From NCBI RefSeq assembly GCF_036013525.1, contig NZ_CP107853.1, positions 2,666,001 through 2,730,000 of the forward strand: a stretch of DNA of 64,000 nt, in the 5' to 3' direction. Both the position numbers and the translations under genes were made by a program. Under the pieces are notes generated by a model. The model searched no databases and was not told the DNA's origin. It saw nothing but the letters and a program-made list of their open reading frames with translations. This DNA comes from Nonomuraea sp. NBC_00507. GTDB taxonomy: Bacteria; Actinomycetota; Actinomycetes; Streptosporangiales; Streptosporangiaceae. Shown here piece after piece: positions 25,577 to 33,309 of the stretch. Each line of letters begins with the position of its first letter. Position 1 is the first letter of the stretch.

Positions 25577-26563
25577 ATGTGGATCCCAGGCTGCGGTACC
25601 CGGCTCTGGCGGGGTGCGCTGGCCGGGCTGGTGATCGCCGCGCTGTCCGCACTGGTTTCGGCCGCGGCCCGGGCGGGCGTCCCGGCCCCCGACCCGGCGA
25701 TGCTGCCCGTCCTGTCGACCGGCACCCTCGAGACCCGGTACGCGGCCAACCGGGCCAACATCATCCAGGCCGCGCGCATGGCCGAGAAGGGCGGGGACCA
25801 CCGGCGGGCAGAGGCCTTGCGGGCCATGGCCCGCTCCGCCCGGACGTTCCTGTCCTTCGACGCCCGCGGCGAGGGCCGGGCCGTCGAGGTCCTGGGTGAC
25901 CTGGCGACCGCCCGGCGGATATCGGTCTTGGTGCCCGGTTCGGACACCACCTTAGACACCTACGACGCCCGTACCCCGAAGCCGCACGCCAGGCTCGGCT
26001 GGGCGGCCCGCTCGCTGGAGGAGCAGATCCGCCGCCTGGACCCGGCCGCCAAGGTCGCCGTCGTGGCCTGGCTCGGCTACACACCACCCCGGCTGATCAG
26101 CACCGACGCGGTCACGACGGGCCGCGCAGAAGACGGCGCGCGTGCGCTGCGTGCGTTCGTCGTCTCCGTGCGCCGGGCGAACCCGGCCGCGCAGGTCTCG
26201 CTGCTGTGCCACTCCTACGGCTCGGTGGTGTGCGGCCGCGCCGCCGCCGACCTGGCCGTCGCCGACATCGCCATGTTCGGCAGCCCCGGCACCGGTGCGG
26301 ACACGGCGGCGGGATTGGGCACCGCCGCGCGGGTGTGGGCGGGACGGGGAGCGCGGGACTGGATCGGCGGCGTGCCGCACCTGAGCCTGCCCGTTTTCGG
26401 CACGGCCATCGGCTTCGGCGCCGATCCGGTCTCGGGCGGCTTCGGCGCCCGGCTGTTCGCCGCAGGCGACGGCGGCCACGGCGACTATTTCGCTCCCGGC
26501 TCGGCATCGGTGGCGAACCTGGCGCGTATCGCCCTGGGGCGCGACCGGGAGGTGACCCGGTGA
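25577..26563 (+). CDS. Secreted alpha/beta hydrolase (DUF1023 type)
   Basis: Exported hydrolase of 328 residues with a signal-like start (LWRGALAGLVIAALSALVSA, cleavage near ARA-GVPAP). The fold is seen in RRISVLVPGSDTTLDTYDAR, KVAVVAWLGYTPP, the nucleophile elbow LLCHSYGSVVCG (Ser about residue 216), then DIAMFGSPGTG and a final His in GGHGDYFAP (about 302). This resembles the actinomycete DUF1023 hydrolases, whose substrates are unknown. ATG 25577 with GGAAGG upstream. It overlaps the next gene by four bases (GTGA), heading an operon with an acyltransferase and a two-component system. Confidence 0.85.
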   Translation: MWIPGCGTRLWRGALAGLVIAALSALVSAAARAGVPAPDPAMLPVLSTGTLETRYAANRANIIQAARMAEKGGDHRRAEALRAMARSARTFLSFDARGEGRAVEVLGDLATARRISVLVPGSDTTLDTYDARTPKPHARLGWAARSLEEQIRRLDPAAKVAVVAWLGYTPPRLISTDAVTTGRAEDGARALRAFVVSVRRANPAAQVSLLCHSYGSVVCGRAAADLAVADIAMFGSPGTGADTAAGLGTAARVWAGRGARDWIGGVPHLSLPVFGTAIGFGADPVSGGFGARLFAAGDGGHGDYFAPGSASVANLARIALGRDREVTR

Positions 26564-27765
26564 CCGCCCAGTCGTATCGTCCCGTCCGAGCCGGTCGCCA
26601 CCCGATGCCGGGGTTGCGGGGACTGGCGCGGCGCGTCGACGCCCGGACCCCACCTGATCGCGACCGGGCCGTCGATGCTCTGCGAGCCCTGGCGATCCTC
26701 GGCGTGATATTCGGCCACTGGCTGGTCAGCGCCGTGGTCGAGGCCGGTCGGGGTTCGCTGCAGGGGGCGAGCCCGCTGCAGTACATGCCCTGGCTCGCCC
26801 CGCTCTCCTGGATCTTCCAGACCCTCGCCGTGTTCTTCCTGGTCGGCGGGCACGTCGCCGCTAAGGGCTACCAGGCCGCCCGTCGGCGCGGGGTCGGGTA
26901 CGGCCGGTGGCTCGGCGGGCGGCTGGCCCGGTTGTTCCGGCCTGTCGTCGTGATCCTCGGTGTGTGGGCGGTGACGGCCGTCGTCATGCTCTTGTCCGGC
27001 ACACCCCTTGAGACGGTGCGCACGCTGCTGACCCTGGTCCTGTCGCCCCTGTGGTTCCTGCTGGTGTTCGCGCTGCTCACGGCTTTGACCCCGATGGTCT
27101 TACGGGTCGGCCCGCTGTGGTCGCTCGCCGTGGTGGCCGCTGTTGACCTGGTCCGCTTCGGTCTTGGGGGTCCGGCCTGGCTCGGCTGGGTGAACGTGGT
27201 GGCCGGCTGGCTGGTGCCGTACGCGCTGGGCGCGGCGTGGGCGCGGGGCCGGTTCGAGACCCGCCGCTCGGGTCCGCTGCTGATCATCGGCGGGGTCGCC
27301 GCCGCAGGCCTCGTCATCTGGGACGGATACCCGGCGTCCATGGTCGGGGTGCCCGGCGCGCCGGTCTCCAATCTCAACCCGCCCACCCTGGCGGCCGTCG
27401 CCTTCGGCCTGGCCCAATGCGGACTGGCTCTGCTGCTGCGCGAGCCGTTGCGCCGGATGATGATCCGGCCGACGGTCTGGGCGGCGGTGGCCGCGGCCAA
27501 CCTCTCCGCCATGACGATCTTCCTCTGGCACCAGACGGCGATGCTCGCGGTCACCGCCATGGGGCTGTTGTCCGGCCCGCTGCCGGGCCTGCATACCAGG
27601 CCGGACGATCTCGGCTGGGTCCTGGCCCGGCTCGGCTGGCTGCCGGTCTTCGCGATCGCGCTGGCCGTATGCCAGGCCGCGTTCGGCGCGGTCGAGCGCG
27701 GCCGGGCCGGCCGTCCGTCGAAGGGCGGAGCGCGAAACGCATGGGAAGAGCCGCCCCGTGTCTAG
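26560..27765 (+). CDS. Acyltransferase family 3 membrane protein
   Basis: Multi-pass acyltransferase of 401 residues that would move an acyl group onto an extracytoplasmic substrate such as a sugar. The first helix starts with the family motif DRAVDALRALAILGVIFGHW, whose His (about residue 53) is the expected catalytic one; about ten membrane helices follow, with WFLLVFALLTALTPM and FLWHQTAMLAVTAMG as typical segments. GTG 26560 overlaps the hydrolase stop, and the kinase gene starts inside its last codons, so the four genes are translationally coupled. The neighbouring secreted hydrolase may act on the same envelope substrate. Confidence 0.85.
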   Translation: MTAQSYRPVRAGRHPMPGLRGLARRVDARTPPDRDRAVDALRALAILGVIFGHWLVSAVVEAGRGSLQGASPLQYMPWLAPLSWIFQTLAVFFLVGGHVAAKGYQAARRRGVGYGRWLGGRLARLFRPVVVILGVWAVTAVVMLLSGTPLETVRTLLTLVLSPLWFLLVFALLTALTPMVLRVGPLWSLAVVAAVDLVRFGLGGPAWLGWVNVVAGWLVPYALGAAWARGRFETRRSGPLLIIGGVAAAGLVIWDGYPASMVGVPGAPVSNLNPPTLAAVAFGLAQCGLALLLREPLRRMMIRPTVWAAVAAANLSAMTIFLWHQTAMLAVTAMGLLSGPLPGLHTRPDDLGWVLARLGWLPVFAIALAVCQAAFGAVERGRAGRPSKGGARNAWEEPPRV

Positions 27766-29017
27766 GATCGTCCACGTGGACAGGGCCGACGCGATGGGTG
27801 CCGTGCTGCGGGGCGTACGAGCGGATCTGCTCACATCGGCCCCGCAGCCGCTGCCGCCCATGGCCGGGCCGCGGCCGCTGAAATGGCTGCCACACGTTCT
27901 GATCGTGCTGGCCGCCGTCCTCCTCGCCGCGACGGCCGAGGGCAGCGCGGCCGCGCCGTTCGCGATCGCCCACGCGCTGATCCTGGTGTCGGCACTGCGC
28001 TGGCCGGTGCCGGCGTGGTGGCTGTCGATGGCGTTCCTGGCCGTCACCGCCGCGACGCCCTACTCGCCTACATTCATCGGCGAGCCGTGGCCATGGTTCG
28101 TCCATGCCGGGGTGCTGTTCCTGGTGGCGCTGCGCAACCGGCCCCGGGTCGCCGTCGAGACGCTGCTGCTCAGCGGCTTGCTGGCCGGTGGCATGCAATG
28201 GCCGGGCGGAGACCTGCTCTGGGAAAACCCGCTGACTCCCGCGATGAATTTCGCGGTCGCCGTGTTCCTCGGCACCTCGGCACGCAGCCTCCGGGAGACA
28301 CGGCAGCGGCTCCAGGAGCAGCAGGCGGCCACCATCGCGGAGAGGGGGCGCCGGGCCTTACTGGAGGAGCGTGCCCGGATCGCGCGCGAACTGCATGATG
28401 TGGTCGCCCACCACATGTCCGTCATCTCCATCCAGGCCGACGCCGCGCCCTACCGCGTCGAGGATCCGCCCGAAGAACTGGTCAACGCCTTCGCCGTCAT
28501 CCGCCAGAACGCCCTCGAAGCCCTCACCGAGCTGCGCCATGTCCTGGGGGTCCTGCGCGCGGAGACCACCGATGACTCCCCGGCGCCCGGCGGCCCCCAG
28601 CCCACCCTGGACCAGCTCGGCAGCGTCGTCGCCAACGTGCGCTCCGCCGGCCTGCGCGTTGAGCTGGACGTCTCGGGTACGGCCCGCCCGCTGCCACCGG
28701 GTGTGGAACTGTCGGCCTTCCGCATCGTCCAGGAAGCTCTGAGCAATGCGCTGCGCCACGCGCCCGGCTCCACGGTCCGCGTCGAGATCGTCTACGCGCT
28801 CTCCACGCTGCGGCTGCGGGTGCTCAACGGCCCCTCGCGTGACACGACCAAGCCCTCGCCCGGCGCCGGTCACGGCATCATGGGCATGCGTGAACGTGCC
28901 GCGATGCTCGGTGGCGAACTGGCCGCCGGTCCCACGCCCGGCGATGGCTATGAGGTCTCCGTCCTGCTCCCGGTGCCCGTGGACACCGCCACGACCGCGA
29001 AGGAAGGCCACACGTGA
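27758..29017 (+). CDS. Sensor histidine kinase (NarL-type, HisKA_3)
   Basis: Membrane sensor of 419 residues. Four to five hydrophobic helices in residues 40-170 form the sensor, followed by a coiled coil (LRETRQRLQEQQAATIAERG) and the dimerisation helix RIARELHDVVAHHMSVISIQ with phospho-acceptor His213. The ATPase domain has the N box FRIVQEALSNALRHA and the G box GAGHGIMGMRERAAMLGGEL. GTG 27758 lies within the acyltransferase gene end. The response regulator overlaps by four bases. The signal sensed is unknown; position suggests it controls the envelope-modifying operon. Confidence 0.92.
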   Translation: MSRIVHVDRADAMGAVLRGVRADLLTSAPQPLPPMAGPRPLKWLPHVLIVLAAVLLAATAEGSAAAPFAIAHALILVSALRWPVPAWWLSMAFLAVTAATPYSPTFIGEPWPWFVHAGVLFLVALRNRPRVAVETLLLSGLLAGGMQWPGGDLLWENPLTPAMNFAVAVFLGTSARSLRETRQRLQEQQAATIAERGRRALLEERARIARELHDVVAHHMSVISIQADAAPYRVEDPPEELVNAFAVIRQNALEALTELRHVLGVLRAETTDDSPAPGGPQPTLDQLGSVVANVRSAGLRVELDVSGTARPLPPGVELSAFRIVQEALSNALRHAPGSTVRVEIVYALSTLRLRVLNGPSRDTTKPSPGAGHGIMGMRERAAMLGGELAAGPTPGDGYEVSVLLPVPVDTATTAKEGHT

Positions 29018-29688
29018 CGATCCGCGTGCTCATCGCCGATGACCAGGCCATGGTCCGCGAGGGTTTCTCCGTCCTTCTCAACGCCCAGCCCGGCATCCAG
29101 GTCGTGGGCCTGGCCGAGGACGGCGCCGACGCCGTCGCCAAGGCCGCCGACCTGCACCCCGACGTGATCGTGATGGACATCCGGATGCCCGGGCTGAACG
29201 GCATCGAGGCCGCTCGCCGCATCACCGCGGATCCCGGCCTCGCCACCAAGGTCCTCATCCTGACGACCTTCGACCTCGACGAATACGTGTACGAGGCGCT
29301 GCGGGCGGGCGCCAGCGGATTCCTGCTCAAGGACGCCTCGGGTGTCCAGCTCGCCGAGGCCGTACGCGTCGTGGCCGCGGGCGAGGCCCTGCTCTCCCCG
29401 AACATCACCAGGCGACTCATCGCGGAGTTCTCCCGGCTGGGCGGCACCCCGCGGCCCCCGGCCCAGGCCCGCGCCGGGGACCTCACCGAACGCGAGACCG
29501 AGGTGGTCGCTCTCATCGCCCACGGCCTGTCGAACGCGGAGATCGCGGGCCGGCTCGTCCTCGCGGAACAGACCGTCAAGACTCACGTGGGCCGCATCCT
29601 GAACAAGCTCCAGCTGCGCGACCGCACCCAAGTCGCCGTCTTCGCCTACGAGACGGGCCTGGTCAGACCGGGACACGCAAACGCGTGA
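29014..29688 (+). CDS. NarL/LuxR-type response regulator
   Basis: Partner of the upstream kinase, 224 residues. Receiver domain with acidic pair Asp9-Asp10 (IADDQAMVREGF), phosphorylation site Asp55 (IVMDIRMPG), and Lys at KDASG (about 108). The C-terminal LuxR helix-turn-helix is LTEREVEVV-like: LTERETEVVALIAHGLSNAE then LAEQTVKTHVGRILNKLQLR. GTG start overlapping the kinase stop. Ends with a hairpin terminator 35 bases downstream. Confidence 0.93.
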   Translation: MTIRVLIADDQAMVREGFSVLLNAQPGIQVVGLAEDGADAVAKAADLHPDVIVMDIRMPGLNGIEAARRITADPGLATKVLILTTFDLDEYVYEALRAGASGFLLKDASGVQLAEAVRVVAAGEALLSPNITRRLIAEFSRLGGTPRPPAQARAGDLTERETEVVALIAHGLSNAEIAGRLVLAEQTVKTHVGRILNKLQLRDRTQVAVFAYETGLVRPGHANA

Positions 29689-29722
29689 TCCCAGAGCCGC
29701 GTGCGTCGGCGGCATGGAAGAA

Positions 29723-29743
29723 GCCCGGCCCGCCCGGCCGGGC
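29723..29743 (+). terminator. Hairpin after the two-component operon
   Basis: GCCCGGCC CGCCC GGCCGGGC, a perfect eight-base GC stem 35 bases after the response regulator stop. It ends the hydrolase-acyltransferase-kinase-regulator operon. Confidence 0.75.
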
Positions 29744-29753
29744 AGGCCGAGTG

Positions 29754-29771
29754 CTACAGAGGTTGAAAGGT
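29754..29771 (+). repeat. 18-base direct repeat, left copy
   Basis: CTACAGAGGTTGAAAGGT, identical at 30865-30882. The two copies bracket a 1.1-kb patch holding an IS630-like fragment and the small secreted repeat-peptide gene, and each follows a terminator hairpin. Confidence 0.6.
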
Positions 29772-29865
29772 CAAGGTTCATAGCCTGGCTCCCGGTCACG
29801 TTCAGGCCGGTGTGAGTAACGAAGGCGTCCAGCAGGCTGGATCGGTACTGCATCCTTGAGCGCGT

Positions 29866-29949
29866 CCTGGTCCCGCGCCGTTGCTCCACGGCCGGCCAGG
29901 TCTCCTTGATCCAGGTGGCCACCGCATCCTCGTCGCGCTCGGCGAAACC
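29866..29949 (-). pseudogene. IS630-type transposase fragment
   Basis: Minus-strand GFAERDEDAVATWIKETWPA plus VEQRR matches the region just before the DDE domain in actinomycete IS630-family transposases (ERDE-x-AVxxWxKETWP-x-VE). Only about 30 residues are left and the following FEDEAG part is absent. The 29772-30400 stretch otherwise contains no supported gene; it becomes A/T-rich near 30230-30400. Confidence 0.45.
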
Positions 29950-30423
29950 CGTCCGGCCACGGCACGTCGTCAGCGACGCGGCCGGTGCCGGAGACACCGG
30001 AAACGTCGTGGTCGCGTTGCGGACAGAAGCGGCGAACATACGTGCCGCTCAAGAGAGTGTGTCGCTTTCGTGCTCACCGGTCAGACCGGCAAGGTTGAGC
30101 CATTCGGCCCCGGTCAGCCCGTACGCCGAGGCGGGGATGTGGATGGCCAGGACGGCGGGCACGAGCAGCGCACCGTCCTTGCCCGGGAAGTACGAACAAG
30201 ACACATCCATCGGCAGGTATCGCAATAAAAGCGGACTTAGTTGGACCAGAATATCAATAACTCTACAAGAAGAGACCAAAGGCGGGAACCTCTCGTTTGC
30301 GACATGACTCATTCGGAAACCAAGAAGCATGGGGAGGAAATAGGGATATAAGGATATTTCCCTATTATGCCACAGAATAGCCAACCGGCTCGGGAAACCG
30401 AATTTCATCAAGGAGTACGCGTA

Positions 30424-30726
30424 ATGCCCACACCGAAAGGGATTCTCGCTGGCCTGATGCTAGGAAGCGCAATCACCGGTGGCACTCTTGCTTTGTGTGC
30501 CACTGCCGCCAGCGCCGACGTTCCGAATAACAACGGCCACGTGCTCTCACGGGCCGTAGAGCAGTCCGCCGCGAACTTCGGCTTGCAAGACGCGGAAGAG
30601 ACAGCGGAGGTAATCGAACAGCAGGTAAAGCAGGTCGCCGCGAACCTCGGCTTGCTAGACGCGGAGGTAATCGAACAGCGGGTAGAGCAGGTCGCCGCGA
30701 ACTTCGGCTTGCAAGACGCGGAATAG
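30424..30726 (+). CDS. Small secreted repeat peptide, interrupted by a stop
   Basis: Exported protein: basic start MPTPKG, helix ILAGLMLGSAITGGTLALCA and cleavage after ASA-DVPNN. The mature part consists of near-identical repeats of the form V-E-Q-x-AANFGLQDAE: VEQSAANFGLQDAE, VKQVAANLGLLDAE and VEQVAANFGLQDAE. A TAG at 30724 ends the frame, but the frame continues beyond it with a further repeat (TAEAVEQQVGEFAANLGVD) to TGA at 30784-30786, where the earlier copies have GAG in place of TAG. So the last repeat was lost by a point mutation or is read through. AAGGAGT precedes ATG 30424. Function unknown. Confidence 0.65.
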   Translation: MPTPKGILAGLMLGSAITGGTLALCATAASADVPNNNGHVLSRAVEQSAANFGLQDAEETAEVIEQQVKQVAANLGLLDAEVIEQRVEQVAANFGLQDAE

Positions 30727-30809
30727 ACAGCGGAGGCAGTCGAACAGCAGGTAGGGGAGTTCGCCGCGAACCTCGGCGTCGACTGACTAGGCGGGCTTCA
30801 CGGAAACCA

Positions 30810-30847
30810 GAACCCCCGACCGTCAGGAGGGAACGGCCGGGGGTTCT
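30810..30847 (+). terminator. Terminator after the repeat peptide gene
   Basis: AACCCCCGACCGT ... ACGGCCGGGGGTT followed by CTTAAT, a 13-base stem with one mismatch and a nine-base loop, 24 bases beyond the second stop codon. Its position after TGA 30786 rather than after the TAG fits an originally longer gene. Confidence 0.8.
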
Positions 30848-30864
30848 TAATGTCCTTAGGGCGT

Positions 30865-30882
30865 CTACAGAGGTTGAAAGGT
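30865..30882 (+). repeat. 18-base direct repeat, right copy
   Basis: Identical to 29754-29771. Lies directly after the terminator and next to a MerR-like fragment on the opposite strand. Confidence 0.6.
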
Positions 30883-30899
30883 TGAGGTCTCGCGGCGGG

Positions 30900-31012
30900 A
30901 GCTCGCAAGTATTTGATCGACTTGCGGATGCTCTGCAACGAGGTCAGGTCCTTCTCGCGCAGGTAGGCGATGGACCGGAGTGCGACTACGTCCCTGTAGG
31001 AGTACAGGACCG
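30900..31012 (-). pseudogene. MerR-type regulator fragment
   Basis: Minus-strand LYSYRDVVALRSIAYLREKD followed by LTSLQSIRKSIKYLR has the pattern of the DNA-binding domain of actinomycete MerR-type proteins (L-Y-S-x-RD-V-VALR ... S-L-Q-x-IR-x-x-x-x-LR). About 37 residues remain with no start codon and no C-terminal domain. The remainder of the gap up to 31097 shows no gene. Confidence 0.45.
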
Positions 31013-31097
31013 CAAGAGCCGCGCAGATCGCGGCAATCCTGAAGCAGGCTGCCGGGACCGGAGATGACCCAAGTGCCGGGGATATCTGCCTGCCCTG

Positions 31098-31682
31098 TCA
31101 GCTAGAGCCGCTCCAAGCCGCTGGAACGAGGGTCCAGATGATGTCGGCTGAGGTGGAACCCGTGTTGCGCCAATTGTGTGGTTCGCGACCCGAGAAGGTC
31201 AGAGTGTCGCCGGCGGCCATGACGACCGTGCGATTCGTGAAGAGTACTTCGAGCTCACCGGCCAGCACGTGCAGCACCTCCACGTCGCAGTTGATCGTGT
31301 AGAGGTCGTCGCCTCCGCTGGCGCCGACGTCGAGGAAGGAGCGCAGCACCTGCACGCGCGATTGGCTGCGCGGCGTAAGCATCCGCTCGACGAGGCCACG
31401 ACCACCCAAGTTGATGCGCGGAGCATCCTCCATGTGCACGACCTCGGTGTCCGGCTCCTCGAACAACGAACCTATCGGCACCGACAGCACCTGGCACAGA
31501 GTGACGAGGGTGGCCACGCTGGGGGAGGTCTCGTCTCGCTCGACGCGACTGAGGAATCCCTTGGTCAGGTTGGTCGCCGCCGCCACCTGCTCGATCGTCA
31601 GGCCCTGCACCTGGCGGCTCGCCCGCAGACGAGCACCCACGCGCACCGGGGAGCCGGATGGTGTCGGATGCATGGCCCTCAT
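31098..31682 (-). CDS. XRE-cupin transcriptional regulator
   Basis: Regulator of 194 residues joining a helix-turn-helix of the Cro/C1 type (VGARLRASRQVQGLTIEQVA, AATNLTKGFLSRVERDETSP) to a C-terminal cupin (LHVLAGELEVLFTNRTVVMA, AGDTLTFSGREPHNWRNTGS) that would bind a small ligand. ATG 31682 is preferred since GAGGA lies just upstream; 31673 is an alternative. It is divergent from the methyltransferase/permease/nitrilase genes, and such regulators commonly control adjacent amine, nucleobase or amide catabolism, so it probably controls that set. Confidence 0.88.
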   Translation of the reverse strand: MRAMHPTPSGSPVRVGARLRASRQVQGLTIEQVAAATNLTKGFLSRVERDETSPSVATLVTLCQVLSVPIGSLFEEPDTEVVHMEDAPRINLGGRGLVERMLTPRSQSRVQVLRSFLDVGASGGDDLYTINCDVEVLHVLAGELEVLFTNRTVVMAAGDTLTFSGREPHNWRNTGSTSADIIWTLVPAAWSGSS

Positions 31683-31924
31683 GAAGTCCTCACAGCTCGA
31701 TGATCGACGCGACAAGCCAGCGCGTTTTCGTCTGGACAGGAAACCGATCAGTGCAAGCAGTTTACCGCAAGCTGTTGCCTTATATGCATCAAAGGGTGCC
31801 TAATGGTAATCACGGCGAGCCGCGAACTGCTCGCCATGATCCGTGCACCGCGCTCGGTCGACCTGGTCGGCGCCGACCTCGTCGAAGTCCCACCTGCTCC
31901 GTCCACGCTCAGGTAACGGCGATG

Positions 31925-32094
31925 GCCGCATCCCACGTGGCGTACGTGCTCCTCTCGGCCATGAACGCCGGTCCCACCCGCTGAACCCGAAACTCCGGAA
32001 GGAACGATGATGTCCGCCACCGCAGAGGCCACCAGCCGCGACCGTGTGATCGAGCAGCACTCGATCGACTATGCCTCCCACGCCGAACGCCGCT
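31925..32094 (+). repeat. Duplicated leader and first codons, copy A
   Basis: About 170 bases matching 33138-33309 with scattered differences. It spans the untranslated leader (TCGGCCATGAACGCCG, GCTGAACCCGAAACTCCGGA), the ribosome site and the first about 28 codons. Copy B carries the start of the NCS1 permease, copy A gives the same start to the methyltransferase. Confidence 0.8.
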
Positions 32095-33035
32095 GGGCGG
32101 AGCCTCGGGCCACGAGCGACATGACTCCGCAGGTCCTGGCGGGAAACGGCATTCCGTCGTTGACGCCCGGCATGATGAAGGCCATCGAGGAGGAGGAATT
32201 ACTCCAGGAGTGGGAGAGGCTCCTGGACGTCCAGACCTGGGCGCTGGGGGAGAGTGAAGTCGCCTGGCTCCGGAGCGGGGAATTCGGCGCCGGCCGCGGG
32301 GTCCTCGAGGTCGGCAGCGCGGCGGGCGGCTACGGGTGTTTCCTCGCCCGCAACTTTTCCGGCACCCGCATCTTCGGGGTGGAGGCGAACCCGCATCTCG
32401 CGGCAAGATTTCGCAGGGGCGAAGCGGCGCCGCCGAACTACAGCATCGAGGTGTCCAAGATCGGCGAGGACCCGATCCCGGAGGCCGTGCGCGGGCGGTT
32501 CGACAGGTGCATCCTGCGCTTCGTGCTGCAGCACGTCTCCGATCCCGCACGCGTCTTGAGGGCCGTCCATGACGCGCTTCCGGTGGGCGGCCGGATCTAT
32601 GTGATCGAGGAAGACCTGTCCTTCCTGACCGCGCGGCCCGACTGGGAACCGTTCCAGGTGACGAGGGATGCCTGGCTGAGGGTCACGGCGGCCGGCGGCA
32701 CCGACGGCATGATCGGCAGCAAGCTGCCCAGGCTCGCCGAGGAGGCGGGCTTCGCGGTCGATGATCTCAACATTGTGCTGCGGAACAACGTGGAGATGGG
32801 TGCCGCGTTCGGTGACTACCTGACGAGCGTCATCACGCTGTTCCAGAAGAACAGCCCGGATCTGGTCACCGAGGACGAGGTCAGAACGGTCGCCGATGGG
32901 TTCGAAGCCTCGCGCGATGACCACGCCGGCCATTTCGTCGCCACGTATCCGCAGTTCCTGATGATGGCGACAAAGGTCGCTGACCGCACCCATCGACACC
33001 CGCGGCGCCTCGGTCGTGGGGTCGGTGTTCACTGA
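32007..33035 (+). CDS. Class I SAM-dependent methyltransferase with a permease-derived N terminus
   Basis: A 342-residue protein. Residues from about 30 are a Rossmann-fold methyltransferase: motif I VLEVGSAAGGYGCFLARNF, then IFGVEANPHLAARF, RFDRCILRFVLQHVSDPARV and LPVGGRIYVIEEDLSF. The N-terminal MSATAEATSRDRVIEQHSI DYASHAERR is not methyltransferase sequence: it is the start of the downstream NCS1 permease, repeated. So the gene has acquired that gene's leader, ribosome site (GGAAGGA) and first 28 codons. The last about 20 residues (THRHPRRLGRGVGVH) also look non-native. Substrate unknown; probably regulated like the permease. Confidence 0.8.
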   Translation: MMSATAEATSRDRVIEQHSIDYASHAERRWAEPRATSDMTPQVLAGNGIPSLTPGMMKAIEEEELLQEWERLLDVQTWALGESEVAWLRSGEFGAGRGVLEVGSAAGGYGCFLARNFSGTRIFGVEANPHLAARFRRGEAAPPNYSIEVSKIGEDPIPEAVRGRFDRCILRFVLQHVSDPARVLRAVHDALPVGGRIYVIEEDLSFLTARPDWEPFQVTRDAWLRVTAAGGTDGMIGSKLPRLAEEAGFAVDDLNIVLRNNVEMGAAFGDYLTSVITLFQKNSPDLVTEDEVRTVADGFEASRDDHAGHFVATYPQFLMMATKVADRTHRHPRRLGRGVGVH

Positions 33036-33137
33036 ACCGCCCGGAACCGGGTCATGCGCGTACCAGGACTTCCCGGACACCCGATCCGTTCGGCACGACC
33101 GCATACAACGGCGTGGGGGCGTGGGTGGATCTTCATC

Positions 33138-33309
33138 CGCGCCTCATCCCACCCGGCGTTCGTGGTCCTCTCGGCCATGAACGCCGTCCTATCCGCTGAA
33201 CCCGAAACTCCGGAAGGAATGATGATGTCCACCACAGCAGAAGCCACCAATCGCGACCCTGTGATCGAGCAGCACTCGATCAACTATGTCCCCAACGCCG
33301 AACGCCGCG
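33138..33309 (+). repeat. Duplicated leader and first codons, copy B
   Basis: Partner of 31925-32094, in its natural place at the 5' end of the permease. Distance between copies is about 1.21 kb, which is the size of the inserted methyltransferase segment. Confidence 0.8.
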
